A program made the position numbers and the translations under genes. Below are positions 43,449 through 51,608 of a DNA stretch of 64,000 nucleotides, one piece after another; positions within the stretch are counted from its first letter, which is position 1, and every line of letters begins with the position of its first letter. The notes under the pieces are model-generated. The model was not told the origin of the DNA and made no database searches. It saw only the letters and a program-made list of their open reading frames with translations. Source of the DNA: Brevibacterium sp. CS2 (GTDB lineage: Bacteria; Actinomycetota; Actinomycetes; Actinomycetales; Brevibacteriaceae); NCBI RefSeq assembly GCF_005280295.1, contig NZ_CP040020.1, positions 1,178,001-1,242,000 on the forward strand, written 5' to 3'.

Positions 43449-44411
43449 ATGAGCACATTGGTCACCGGCGGGGCCGGGTACATCGGCTCCCACGTCGTCC
43501 GCCTCCTCGAGCAGCGCGGCGAGCAGGTCGTCGTCGTCGACGACCTCTCCAACGGCATCCCCGCCCGCGTGCCGAACGCCACGCTGGTCGAGCTCGACCT
43601 GTCGGCCGCCGACGCCGAATCCCGGCTGCGGGCGGTAATGGAGGAGCACGCGGTCACCGCGGTCATCCACTTCGCAGCGAAGAAGCAGGTGGGGGAGTCG
43701 GTGGAGCGCCCGCTCTGGTACTACCGCAACAACGTCGAGGGGCTGGCGAACCTGCTCGCCGCCATGGAGTCCGCTGACGTCACCACGATGGTGTTCTCCT
43801 CCTCGGCCGCGGTCTACGGCATGCCCGACGTCGGGATCGTGCCGGAGAAGATCGACTGCCGCCCGATCAACCCGTACGGGCAGACGAAGCTCGTGGGCGA
43901 GTGGATGATCGACAACGCCGCCCGCCACGGCCTGCGCGCCATCAAGCTGCGCTACTTCAACGTCGCCGGCGCCGGCTGGCCGGAGCTCGCCGACACCGCG
44001 GTGATGAACCTCATCCCGATCATCCTCAACCGCGCTGCGGCAGGTCGGGCGCCGGTGGTGTTCGGCGACGACTACCCCACCCCGGACGGCACGTGCATCC
44101 GCGACTACGTCCACGTCGCCGACCTCGCCGACGCCCACATCGCCGCCCTCGACCACCTCGGGGCCGGGGAGATCGCGGAGTCCGTGTTCAACGTCGGCAC
44201 CGGACGGGGCGCCTCGGTCCTCGAGGTCATCGACGCGATGTCGGCCGCACTCGGCCGCGACCTCACCCCGGAGATCGCGCCGCGACGGCCGGGCGACCCG
44301 CCCCAGCTCGTCGCCGACGTCTCCGCGATCGAACGCGAGCTCGGCTGGCGGGCCTCCCGCGGCCTGGCCGACATCGTGGAATCGGCCGTCCCCGCCGAGC
44401 TGCGCCCGTGA
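43449..44411 (+). CDS. galE: UDP-glucose 4-epimerase
   Basis: Interconverts UDP-glucose and UDP-galactose, supplying galactose for the wall polymer. The 320-residue extended SDR starts with STLVTGGAGYIGSHVVRLLE, has the catalytic Ser and Tyr in SSSAAVYG and NPYGQTK (YxxxK), and a GalE-type C-terminus (YVHVADLADAHIAALDHLG). The ATG at 43449 sits directly at the Rossmann fold; the frame is open 19 codons upstream. Its stop overlaps the GTG of the next gene (GTGA). Confidence 0.94.
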   Translation: MSTLVTGGAGYIGSHVVRLLEQRGEQVVVVDDLSNGIPARVPNATLVELDLSAADAESRLRAVMEEHAVTAVIHFAAKKQVGESVERPLWYYRNNVEGLANLLAAMESADVTTMVFSSSAAVYGMPDVGIVPEKIDCRPINPYGQTKLVGEWMIDNAARHGLRAIKLRYFNVAGAGWPELADTAVMNLIPIILNRAAAGRAPVVFGDDYPTPDGTCIRDYVHVADLADAHIAALDHLGAGEIAESVFNVGTGRGASVLEVIDAMSAALGRDLTPEIAPRRPGDPPQLVADVSAIERELGWRASRGLADIVESAVPAELRP

Positions 44412-45283
44412 GCGACGCCGAGCAGAGCGACGCCGCGGAGCAGCCGCGCCGCTTCTACGCCCCGCTCATCGCCGGGGCGATCGTGCTGGTCGCGGTCATC
44501 GCCCTCGTCATCGCCAACGCGGTGCGCCAGCCCGAGGCCCTCACCGTCGACGCCCTGCAGAGCCCCGCAGTGGGTGCGCTGGGTGCGGGCGAGGACATCT
44601 ATCCGGCGAACTCCGCCGAGGCGATCGAGGAGAACGTCAAGTTCGGGTACCTGCCCGCGGTGGCCACCGCCCTGCTGTCCGACGGCACCGTCGCGCTCGC
44701 CGACCCGGAGACCGGCCAGGAGGACCTGGGGCTGGAGAAGCCGCTCGAGCAGACGGACGCGGCGGCCTTCACCGCCGCGCGCATCGCTCCGGCCCCGCTG
44801 TCGGCCGACCCCGAGGGGGAGGCCGAGGAGGCGGAGACCACCCGCGACGGCACCCCGATCACCTGGGAGCAGGCGCTCATGGAGTACGGCGACGCGACGG
44901 TGTTCATGCCCGAGGTCGCCTCCGCCCAGGTCATGGGCCCCGTGCTCGAGGCGATCGAGGCCGGCGGCCGGCCGGAGGGTGTGATCATCCGCTCGTCCGA
45001 CCTCGAGGTGCTGCGGACCGCTGTCGACCGCGACATCGCTGCTCTCTACTCCGGGGACGTCACCGCGGTGACGCCGGGCGCGCTGCTCGAAGCCGGTGTC
45101 GGCATGGCCGCGGTGCCCGCCGATTCTGACGAGCTCGACACCTGGCTCGGCTCCGAGGTGAAGATGTGGGCGACCGGAGTGGAATCGGAGGGCGCGCTCG
45201 CCGACCTCGCCGAGCGCGGGGCCTTCGGTGCGCTGAGCGCGAATCCGTTCGCCATCCAGCCCTCGAACGTGAAGACTGACTGA
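44408..45283 (+). CDS. Membrane-anchored protein with degenerate GDPD-like domain
   Basis: A 291-residue protein with one N-terminal span (residues 19-39, LIAGAIVLVAVIALVIANAV) and an extracytoplasmic domain. The pattern EDIYPANSAEAIEENVKFGY, then ALLSDGTVALADPETG, lines up with glycerophosphodiester phosphodiesterases. However, the catalytic HRG, the Glu of PENT, the ExD metal pair and the following His are all replaced. It is probably a pseudo-enzyme that binds rather than cleaves; this is inference. Its GTG overlaps the galE stop, so it is part of the polysaccharide operon. Confidence 0.6.
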   Translation: MSDAEQSDAAEQPRRFYAPLIAGAIVLVAVIALVIANAVRQPEALTVDALQSPAVGALGAGEDIYPANSAEAIEENVKFGYLPAVATALLSDGTVALADPETGQEDLGLEKPLEQTDAAAFTAARIAPAPLSADPEGEAEEAETTRDGTPITWEQALMEYGDATVFMPEVASAQVMGPVLEAIEAGGRPEGVIIRSSDLEVLRTAVDRDIAALYSGDVTAVTPGALLEAGVGMAAVPADSDELDTWLGSEVKMWATGVESEGALADLAERGAFGALSANPFAIQPSNVKTD

Positions 45284-45361
45284 GACGAGCCGCGTGCGCG
45301 GACCGCACGCCCGCTGACACCCGCGACCTGCGGAAACCACCCAACGGAGGAGAACGACACC

Positions 45362-45826
45362 ATGTCACAGCCCATCGGCAGCCCCGTGAGCATCGGCAAC
45401 CTCGACGCCTCGCAGCTCGGCCCGCAGCCCACGCACCTGCCCGAGGACCACCCCGACGTCGAGGCGAGGAGCCGGATCGACGCCGGCGAGGAGCCCCTCG
45501 ACGTCGCCCACGACCTGCCCGCGAGCTCGCTCGCCTGGGCGCTGCTCGCAGACGAGGCGTTCGACGAGGGCCGCAAGGTCGATTCCTACGCCTACGCCCG
45601 GGTGGGGTACCACCGCGGCCTCGATGCGCTCCGGCAGGCGGGCTGGCGCGGCGCCGGCCCGATCCCTTACTCCCACGAGGTCAACCGCGGTTTCCTCCGC
45701 GCGCTCTACGCACTCGGCCGGGCGGCCGCATCGATCGGCGAGGCCGAGGAGGCCGCGCGGGTGGAGAAGTTCCTCCGCGAGTCCGACCCCGAGGCGATCG
45801 ACCGCATCGCCGCCGACCTCCGCTGA
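45362..45826 (+). CDS. DUF3151 family protein
   Basis: A 154-residue soluble protein of the actinobacterial DUF3151 family. Typical stretches are DLPASSLAWALLADEAFDEG, YAYARVGYHRGLDALRQAGW, and VNRGFLRALYALGRAA. GGAGGAG stands before the ATG. The fold looks helical, and no enzyme motif is visible. The gene is usually found near fba and purA in actinobacteria; here it is 28.6 kb from fba because of the intervening cluster. Function unknown. Confidence 0.9.
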   Translation: MSQPIGSPVSIGNLDASQLGPQPTHLPEDHPDVEARSRIDAGEEPLDVAHDLPASSLAWALLADEAFDEGRKVDSYAYARVGYHRGLDALRQAGWRGAGPIPYSHEVNRGFLRALYALGRAAASIGEAEEAARVEKFLRESDPEAIDRIAADLR

Positions 45827-45916
45827 GGCGAGGCGGGCGCTGGGGTAGAGCCCCATAGAGTGGTGTAACGCACAGAGGCCCGGACACACCCTTCCGGATG
45901 TAGACGCGGCCACCGT

Positions 45917-46411
45917 GTGATCCTTCGAGTCAACCTTCCAAGTATCCTCTGCCGCGGTGCCGTGCTGCGGCCGACCCACGACCACCTCGCCCGCGGAGGC
46001 CGGGCCGGGCTGGGAGCAGTGCTCGGCATCCTCGTCAGCGCGGTGATGTTCGCCTTCCCGCACCTCGGCGAGTCCCTCACCGGGGTCGAGGCGATCTCCT
46101 ACCTCATCACCGGCGCCGCGTTCGGCATCGTGTACGTGCTCACCGGGTCGATGACCGCGGCCATGATCGCCCACGCCCCGCAGAGCTGGGCGGCGTTCGG
46201 GCAGGTGCTCGTGTTCGGCCGGGGCGATGCCGCGGTCTCCCCGCTCATCTGGGTCCTCGCCCTCGGCTGCCCGCTCTGGGTGTACCTGTGTGCCCGCGGC
46301 CTGCGCGCCCTGCTCCCGCATGATCGTCGAGGCGCGGCCACGACCGGTGGCGGAGCTGCTGCCACCGACGGGCCGACCGCCGGTGGCGGAGGCGCCCCGG
46401 ACCGCCGGTAG
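45917..46411 (+). pseudogene. CPBP family intramembrane protease, truncated
   Basis: A 164-codon frame resembles the last two thirds of a CPBP (CAAX-like) membrane protease: RGAVLRPTHDHL, the histidine segment FAFPHLGES, and GSMTAAMIAHAPQS with the third motif. The expected N-terminal spans are missing, and the catalytic Glu-Glu pair that should precede the RG is replaced by Pro-Ser. The GTG start has no ribosome-binding site. A Gly/Ala tail follows the last span. It is probably a decayed remnant between DUF3151 and purA. Confidence 0.55.
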
Positions 46412-46414
46412 ACT
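46409..46414 (+). promoter_or_regulatory. -10 box TAGACT for purA
   Basis: GTAGACTGG is identical to the string before pyrE and overlaps the stop of the upstream frame. The purA leader would be about 50 nt. A -35 was not identified. Confidence 0.45.
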
Positions 46415-46469
46415 GGCCGGGTCAGGCCTGGGAGCAGGCTGCCCGGACAAACCAAGGTGATGAGAACAC

Positions 46470-47756
46470 ATGCCAGCACTCGTGGTCGTCGGCGCCCAAT
46501 GGGGCGATGAAGGCAAGGGCAAGACCACCGATATCCTCGGCACCCGTGTCGACTACGTGGTCAAACCCAACGGCGGCAACAACGCCGGGCACACTGTCGT
46601 CGTCGGCGGGGAGAAGTACGAGCTCAAGCTCCTGCCGGCCGGCATCCTCTCGTCCTCGGTGACCCCGGTGATCGGCAACGGCGTCGTCGTCAACCTTGAG
46701 GCGCTGTTCGAGGAGATCGAGATGCTCGAGTCCCGCGGCGCGGACACCTCGAAGCTGCGGATCTCCGCCGACGCCCACCTCGTCGCCCCGTACCACCAGG
46801 TGCTCGACAAGGTCACCGAGCGCTTCCTCGGCAAGCGCGCGATCGGCACCACCGGCCGCGGCATCGGGCCGACCTACCAGGACAAGGTGGGGCGCCTGGG
46901 CATCCGGGTCCAGGACATCTTCGACGAGTCGATCCTGCGGCAGAAGGTCGAGGGAGCACTGCGGCAGAAGAATGAGCTCCTCCTCAAGGTCTACAACCGC
47001 CGCGCTGTCGAGACCGAGGAGATCGTCGAGCACTTCCTCCAGTACGTCGACCGCCTGCGGCCGATGGTCGCCGACACCTCGCTCCTGCTCAACGAGGCGC
47101 TCGACGCCGGCGAGGTCGTCGTCATGGAGGGCGGCCAGGCGACCATGCTCGACGTCGACCACGGCACCTACCCCTTCGTCACCTCCTCGAACCCGACCGC
47201 CGGCGGTGCGGTCGTGGGCTCCGGCATCGGTCCCACCCGGGTTTCGCGGGTCGTGGGCATCATCAAGGCCTACACCACCCGCGTGGGCTCCGGCCCGTTC
47301 CCCACCGAGCTGTTCGACGACATGGGCGTCCACCTGCAGAAGACCGGCGGGGAGTTCGGCGTCAACACCGGCCGGGCCCGGCGCTGCGGCTGGTACGACG
47401 CCGTCATCGCGCGCTACGCCAGCCGCGTCAACGGCTTCACCGACTACGTGCTCACCAAGCTCGACGTCCTCACCGGCATCGAGCAGATCCCGGTATGCGT
47501 GGCCTACGACGTCGACGGCGTCCGCCACGACCAGATGCCCATGAGCCAGTCAGACTTCCACCACGCCACCCCGATCTTCGAGCACTTCGATGGCTGGACC
47601 GAGGACATCACCGGCGCCCGCACCTTCGAGGACCTGCCGGAGAACGCGCAGAAGTACGTCCTCGCGCTCGAAGCGATGTCCGGCTGCCGGATCTCGGTGA
47701 TCGGCGTCGGCCCGGACCGCGAGCAGTCGATCGTCCGCCACGACCTGCTGGACTGA
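46470..47756 (+). CDS. purA: Adenylosuccinate synthetase
   Basis: GTP-dependent joining of IMP and aspartate, the first committed step to AMP. The 428-residue length is standard. N-terminal [20 protein letters not shown] has the P-loop-like GDEGKGK with catalytic Asp and His partners in [29 protein letters not shown] and the aspartate loop [20 protein letters not shown] are intact. AAGGTGATG precedes the ATG. A hairpin of the AAGTCCC family follows. Confidence 0.97.
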   Translation: MPALVVVGAQWGDEGKGKTTDILGTRVDYVVKPNGGNNAGHTVVVGGEKYELKLLPAGILSSSVTPVIGNGVVVNLEALFEEIEMLESRGADTSKLRISADAHLVAPYHQVLDKVTERFLGKRAIGTTGRGIGPTYQDKVGRLGIRVQDIFDESILRQKVEGALRQKNELLLKVYNRRAVETEEIVEHFLQYVDRLRPMVADTSLLLNEALDAGEVVVMEGGQATMLDVDHGTYPFVTSSNPTAGGAVVGSGIGPTRVSRVVGIIKAYTTRVGSGPFPTELFDDMGVHLQKTGGEFGVNTGRARRCGWYDAVIARYASRVNGFTDYVLTKLDVLTGIEQIPVCVAYDVDGVRHDQMPMSQSDFHHATPIFEHFDGWTEDITGARTFEDLPENAQKYVLALEAMSGCRISVIGVGPDREQSIVRHDLLD

Positions 47757-47802
47757 GTGTCGGCTGCCGGCTGCGGCGGCACGAGTGCTGCTCGCTGGAA
47801 CC

Positions 47803-47842
47803 AGAAGTCCCAGGGTTCTGATCTCAGACCCTGGGACTTTCT
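47803..47842. terminator. Hairpin of the AAGTCCC/GGGACTT family after purA
   Basis: AAGTCCCAGGGT (47805-47816) pairs perfectly with ACCCTGGGACTT (47828-47839) and is followed by TTCTCG. It lies between the convergent purA and alpha/beta hydrolase genes. Confidence 0.7.
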
Positions 47843-47925
47843 CGCCTGCTCGCCGTTCAGCAGAAGGGCGCCGGCCGCTCAGCCAGCGATCGGCGCCCCG
47901 TTCGACGGTGAATGATTCGACGCGT

Positions 47926-48711
47926 TCACCGCAGAATCGGACTGCCGTCGTTCTTGATGTCCTCGAGGAACTGGACGATCCGAGCAGCGACGCTGCGATG
48001 CGAGCGGTCGTTGAGCGCGTCATGGGCGCCGTCGGCAGTCCGGACGACAGCCGCACCCGGCACGCGAGTCAGCCATGCGGTGCCTGCGTTCACGTCGACC
48101 ACGTCATCGGACTCACCGTAGACGCCGAGGACCGGAACCTTCACCGACTCCGGCGCCGGCAGGGACAGGCTGGCCGGCAGCGGCGTCGACAGTGCCGCAG
48201 GGTCCAGGTTCCCCGGCTGCCTGAGCACTGACTGGTGCACCGGGCAGGTGGAGCGCCGGCCGATCTGCGCCTCGGGATCCAGCACAGTCCCACTGGCATC
48301 AGCAGCCGGCGTGGAACCCGCGTCCGAGGCGGTAGTCCCGTCAGTCGCGGCCGGTGACGGCGCCACCGGAAGGCCCGCGATGACCACGCCGGCGACTGGC
48401 GCTTCATCGGCTGCGAGGTCGAGGGCGAGGACCCCGCCGGCATCCGAGCCGACAAGGAAGTGCGGAGTGGGCAGCTCGGGATCGTTGAGAACGGCGTGGA
48501 CCGCCTCGGCCGCTGCCTGGGGGTCCGCAGCCGCCCCGGTCACGACGCGGACCGGGTAGGCGTCATAGGCGATGCGGCCGGCGAACCTGTCGTAGACGGA
48601 GGCGGCCTCGCCACGGCCGGCGATCATGGTGACCGTGCCGCGAGGGTTGGCTCCGGGCTTGATCTCGATGGCGGTGGTGGTGACGGTGCTCGTCGATGAG
48701 GTGACTGTCAT
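47926..48711 (-). CDS. Alpha/beta hydrolase
   Basis: A 261-residue alpha/beta hydrolase. The nucleophile elbow reads HFLVGSDAGGVLALDLA, placing Asp rather than Ser at the nucleophile position, as in haloalkane dehalogenases and epoxide hydrolases. A late acid is in GVYGESDDVVDV and the catalytic His in TADGAHDAL. A roughly 50-residue insert with Ser/Thr/Ala-rich sequence could be the lid. AAAGGAA precedes the ATG at 48711. It is the last gene of a minus-strand group with the SfnG-like and MetY-like genes, which suggests a role in organosulfur use; the substrate is unknown. Confidence 0.8.
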   Translation of the reverse strand: MTVTSSTSTVTTTAIEIKPGANPRGTVTMIAGRGEAASVYDRFAGRIAYDAYPVRVVTGAAADPQAAAEAVHAVLNDPELPTPHFLVGSDAGGVLALDLAADEAPVAGVVIAGLPVAPSPAATDGTTASDAGSTPAADASGTVLDPEAQIGRRSTCPVHQSVLRQPGNLDPAALSTPLPASLSLPAPESVKVPVLGVYGESDDVVDVNAGTAWLTRVPGAAVVRTADGAHDALNDRSHRSVAARIVQFLEDIKNDGSPILR

Positions 48712-48757
48712 GGGGGTTCCTTTCAGAATGTGCGGACGGTTGCGGAGGACGTGCGGA

Positions 48758-49870
48758 TCAGACTCGTGTGGCAGCGCGATCGGCTTCCGCGCCGGCCGGC
48801 TTCGTTCCTGCCCCGACCGACGTCTGGGACTCCGCACCCGCCTCGATCTCGCGCACGAGCGGGATGAGGTCCGAGGCGATCCGCTCGAGCTCCTCATGGA
48901 GCGGCGACGCCTGGATCAGCAGCAGATTGACTCCGGCGGCGCGGTACGCGGCGATCTTCTCCGCGACCTGTTCGGGCGTGCCGACCAGCTCCGGGCGCAG
49001 CGCGCGGGTACCCACCGAATACTCCCGCTTGGAGACTTCGACATCGAGCTTCGAGTGGGCCACGAACTCCTCGAACGAGGCGTAGCCGGGCGAGTTCGGG
49101 TCGACGGTGGTGATGCGCTCGAGCTCAGCCCGCGCCTCGGCCTCCGTGTCGCGGACGATGACGTAGGCGCTCATCCCGATGGTCTCGAACGGCGCGCCCT
49201 GCAGGCGGAAGCGGCGCGCATTCACGTCGGCGGCCTTCTCCCGCAGCTCCTCGACGGTGCCGCCATGGGTGACGTAGGAGTCGGCGAAGCCGGCGATCGC
49301 CTCGCGGCCGCCCTCCGATTCTCCGCCGGCGTAGATCTTCGGGGTCTTCGCCGGCTTCGGCTCGACCACGGTGTCCTCGAAGCTGAAGTACCGCCCGTGC
49401 TGGCTGTACGGGTTCTGGGTCCACAGCCCGCGGAGGGCGTCGACGAACTCGGTGCAGTGGACGTACCGGTCGTCGTGGGAGGGGAAGACTCCGCCGAACT
49501 GCTTGGCCTCTTCCTCCCACCACGCCGCGACGACGTTGAGCGAGAACCGGTCGTTCGAGACGTCGGCCAGGGTGGACAGTCGCTTCGCCGTCACCTGCGG
49601 GTTGTGGTAGCCGGGGCGGATCGCGGTGAGGATCTCCAGCTTCTCCGTGACCGCGGCGATCGCGGTCGCCAGCGACCATGCCTCCAGGCTGGGCTCATTC
49701 ACGCCCTTGCGGTCATTGAGGTAGAGCTCCGGGACGAGGGTGAGCTCGAAGCCCAGCCGGTCGGCCTGGGTGCTGATGGTGCGGATGTAATCCCAGGTCG
49801 CGGGCATCCCCTCGTCGCCGACGTTGCGCAGAAAGCCGCCGTAGACGGGGGTCCAGTAGCCGAATCGCAT
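48758..49870 (-). CDS. sfnG: SfnG-like FMNH2-dependent monooxygenase
   Basis: A luciferase-like (LLM) monooxygenase of 370 residues. The opening FGYWTPVYGGFLRNV, then LTLVPELYLNDRKGVNEPSL and FSLNVVAAWWEEEAKQFG, match dimethylsulfone monooxygenase SfnG, which converts dimethylsulfone to methanesulfinate using FMNH2 and oxygen. A Pro/Ala-poor, acidic tail of about 25 residues is extra. AGGAGAA stands before the ATG. It lies 20 bp after the metY-like gene on the same strand. The flavin reductase must come from elsewhere. A related alkanesulfonate-type substrate cannot be excluded. Confidence 0.78.
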   Translation of the reverse strand: MRFGYWTPVYGGFLRNVGDEGMPATWDYIRTISTQADRLGFELTLVPELYLNDRKGVNEPSLEAWSLATAIAAVTEKLEILTAIRPGYHNPQVTAKRLSTLADVSNDRFSLNVVAAWWEEEAKQFGGVFPSHDDRYVHCTEFVDALRGLWTQNPYSQHGRYFSFEDTVVEPKPAKTPKIYAGGESEGGREAIAGFADSYVTHGGTVEELREKAADVNARRFRLQGAPFETIGMSAYVIVRDTEAEARAELERITTVDPNSPGYASFEEFVAHSKLDVEVSKREYSVGTRALRPELVGTPEQVAEKIAAYRAAGVNLLLIQASPLHEELERIASDLIPLVREIEAGAESQTSVGAGTKPAGAEADRAATRV

Positions 49871-49890
49871 AGTTCTCCTTCAGTGGGGCT

Positions 49891-51309
49891 TCAGTGAGCC
49901 AGGGCGGGGGAGTGGTCGGTGGCCGAGGCGGCCGCAGCCGGAGTGAGGGCCGCCAATGCGGCGGCGAGGTCACGGCGCAGATCCGCCGGATCCTCGAGCC
50001 CGATCGACAGGCGGACAGTGGTGAGTTCGATTCCGGCCCCAGCCCGGCCCGCCTCGTCGAGGCGCGAGTGCGTCATGGTCGCGGGGTGGACGACTAGCGA
50101 GCGGGTGTCGCCGATGTTGGCCACGAGCGCGAACAGCTCGAGCGCATCGACGAAGGTCTCCACCTGAACCGGGTCGGCGGCGAGGTCGAAGGCGAAGACG
50201 CTGCCGAGGCCTTCGGGCAGCAGCCGGCCGGCCAGCGCGTGCTCGGGGTGGCCGGGCAGCCCCGGATGATGGACTCGTGCGACCTGCGGCTGCTCGACGA
50301 GGAACTCCGCAAGCTCGAATGCCGTCTGCGTCTGACGCCGGATCCGCAGCTCCAGGGTCTCGATGCCCTGGATGATCTGTGCGGCGTTGAACGGTGACAG
50401 CGTCGGACCGAGGTCATGGACGGCCTTGGCGCGTGCCAGCACGAGGAACGGCGTGCGGCCGCCGCTGCCGTCGAACTCCTCGGTGAACACGATGTCGCCG
50501 AACCGGTGGTAGGGCCGGGTGAGCCGGGGCCAGCGGGGCGCCTCGGCGGTGAAGTCGAAGGTGCCCGCGTCGACGATCACGCCTGCGATCGAGGTGCCGT
50601 GCCCGCCGAGATATTTGGTCGCCGAATGGACCACGATGTCGGCGCCCAGCTCGATGGGCCGGAGCAGGACGGGGGTGGCCATCGTGTTGTCGATGACCAC
50701 TGGCACGCCTCGGGAGTGGGCGAGATCCGCGATCGCGGCGATGTCGGGCACCGTGAGGATCGGGTTGCCGATCGACTCGAGGAAGACTGCGCGGGTGGTT
50801 TCGCGCAGCGCGGCCTCCCACGCCGCGAGGTCGAGCGGGTCGACGAACGTCACCTCGATGCCGAGGTCCGCGAAGGTGTCACCCAGCAGGTCGCTGGTAC
50901 CGCCGTACAGCTTGTTCGACGCCACGATGTGGTGAGGCATGCCCGGCCCGCGCGCCGAGCCCGGCCCGGCGGCGGCGACCAGGGTGAGGAGCGCGACGGC
51001 CACGGCCGCCTGCCCGGAGCCCAGGGCGACTGCTCCCGCGCCCCCTTCGAGATCCGCCACCCGCCGCTCGAGGACGGCGTTGGTGGGGTTGCCGTTGCGG
51101 CTGTAGATGTTGCCGGGGCGGCGCAGCGCGAAGGTGTCGCGGGCGGCGGCAAAGCTCTCGAACTCATATGCGGCTGACTGGTAGATCGGCACGGCGACCG
51201 TGTTCTGGGGTGTCCCCGGGGTATAGCCGACGTGGATCTGCCGGGTCGCCGGAGCGAGCCCGGCGCCGGCCGGCGTGTTTTCTGACCCTGCTCGGGCGAT
51301 GGCTGACAT
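49891..51309 (-). CDS. metY: O-acetylhomoserine sulfhydrylase family PLP enzyme (MetY-like)
   Basis: PLP enzyme of the Cys/Met metabolism family, 472 residues. The PLP lysine is in VVHSATKYLGGHGTSIAG; cofactor contacts include GNPTNAVLERRVADLEGG and VPVVIDNTMATP. SIYSRNGNPT-like NIYSRNGNPTN and the long C-terminal half fit O-acetylhomoserine/O-acetylserine sulfhydrylases, which add sulfide or methanethiol to make homocysteine or methionine. The ATG at 51309 follows GAGAGGA and is preferred to a start 13 codons upstream. It leads the minus-strand organosulfur group and is divergent from an ABC importer. Confidence 0.88.
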   Translation of the reverse strand: MSAIARAGSENTPAGAGLAPATRQIHVGYTPGTPQNTVAVPIYQSAAYEFESFAAARDTFALRRPGNIYSRNGNPTNAVLERRVADLEGGAGAVALGSGQAAVAVALLTLVAAAGPGSARGPGMPHHIVASNKLYGGTSDLLGDTFADLGIEVTFVDPLDLAAWEAALRETTRAVFLESIGNPILTVPDIAAIADLAHSRGVPVVIDNTMATPVLLRPIELGADIVVHSATKYLGGHGTSIAGVIVDAGTFDFTAEAPRWPRLTRPYHRFGDIVFTEEFDGSGGRTPFLVLARAKAVHDLGPTLSPFNAAQIIQGIETLELRIRRQTQTAFELAEFLVEQPQVARVHHPGLPGHPEHALAGRLLPEGLGSVFAFDLAADPVQVETFVDALELFALVANIGDTRSLVVHPATMTHSRLDEAGRAGAGIELTTVRLSIGLEDPADLRRDLAAALAALTPAAAASATDHSPALAH

Positions 51310-51608
51310 GGTGCGTCCTCTCGTGTGTCTGCAGTCATAGTCGGGCACGCTCAGCCGCGGGGTCGAATCGTCGTTGCGGATTGTGAACTTCCGCGTCAGC
51401 CCGTGAACGTGCGCGACGCAGTGTGACCGGCGGCACGGTCTCCGGCGGGCGGACGTGCCACCGTGACCATCAAATCCAGCTCCGAACGACGCCCGGATTC
51501 AGCACGACTCCAGCACGACGTCCGCACTCCCGGATTCAGCACATTGGATTCCAGGGCCGAGCAGAACCCGCCGTGCTTCCGCGATCACGATCACCACGAG
51601 GAGGGTCC
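51310..51608. promoter_or_regulatory. Divergent promoter region of the organosulfur locus
   Basis: No gene is apparent in these 299 bp between metY and the ABC receptor gene. AAC/GTG-rich short repeats occur (GAACTTCCGCG, GAACGTGCGCG at about 51386-51417), and CAGCACG/TTCAGCAC recurs at 51498-51543. These could be regulator sites, but no consensus is recognised. Confidence 0.3.
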
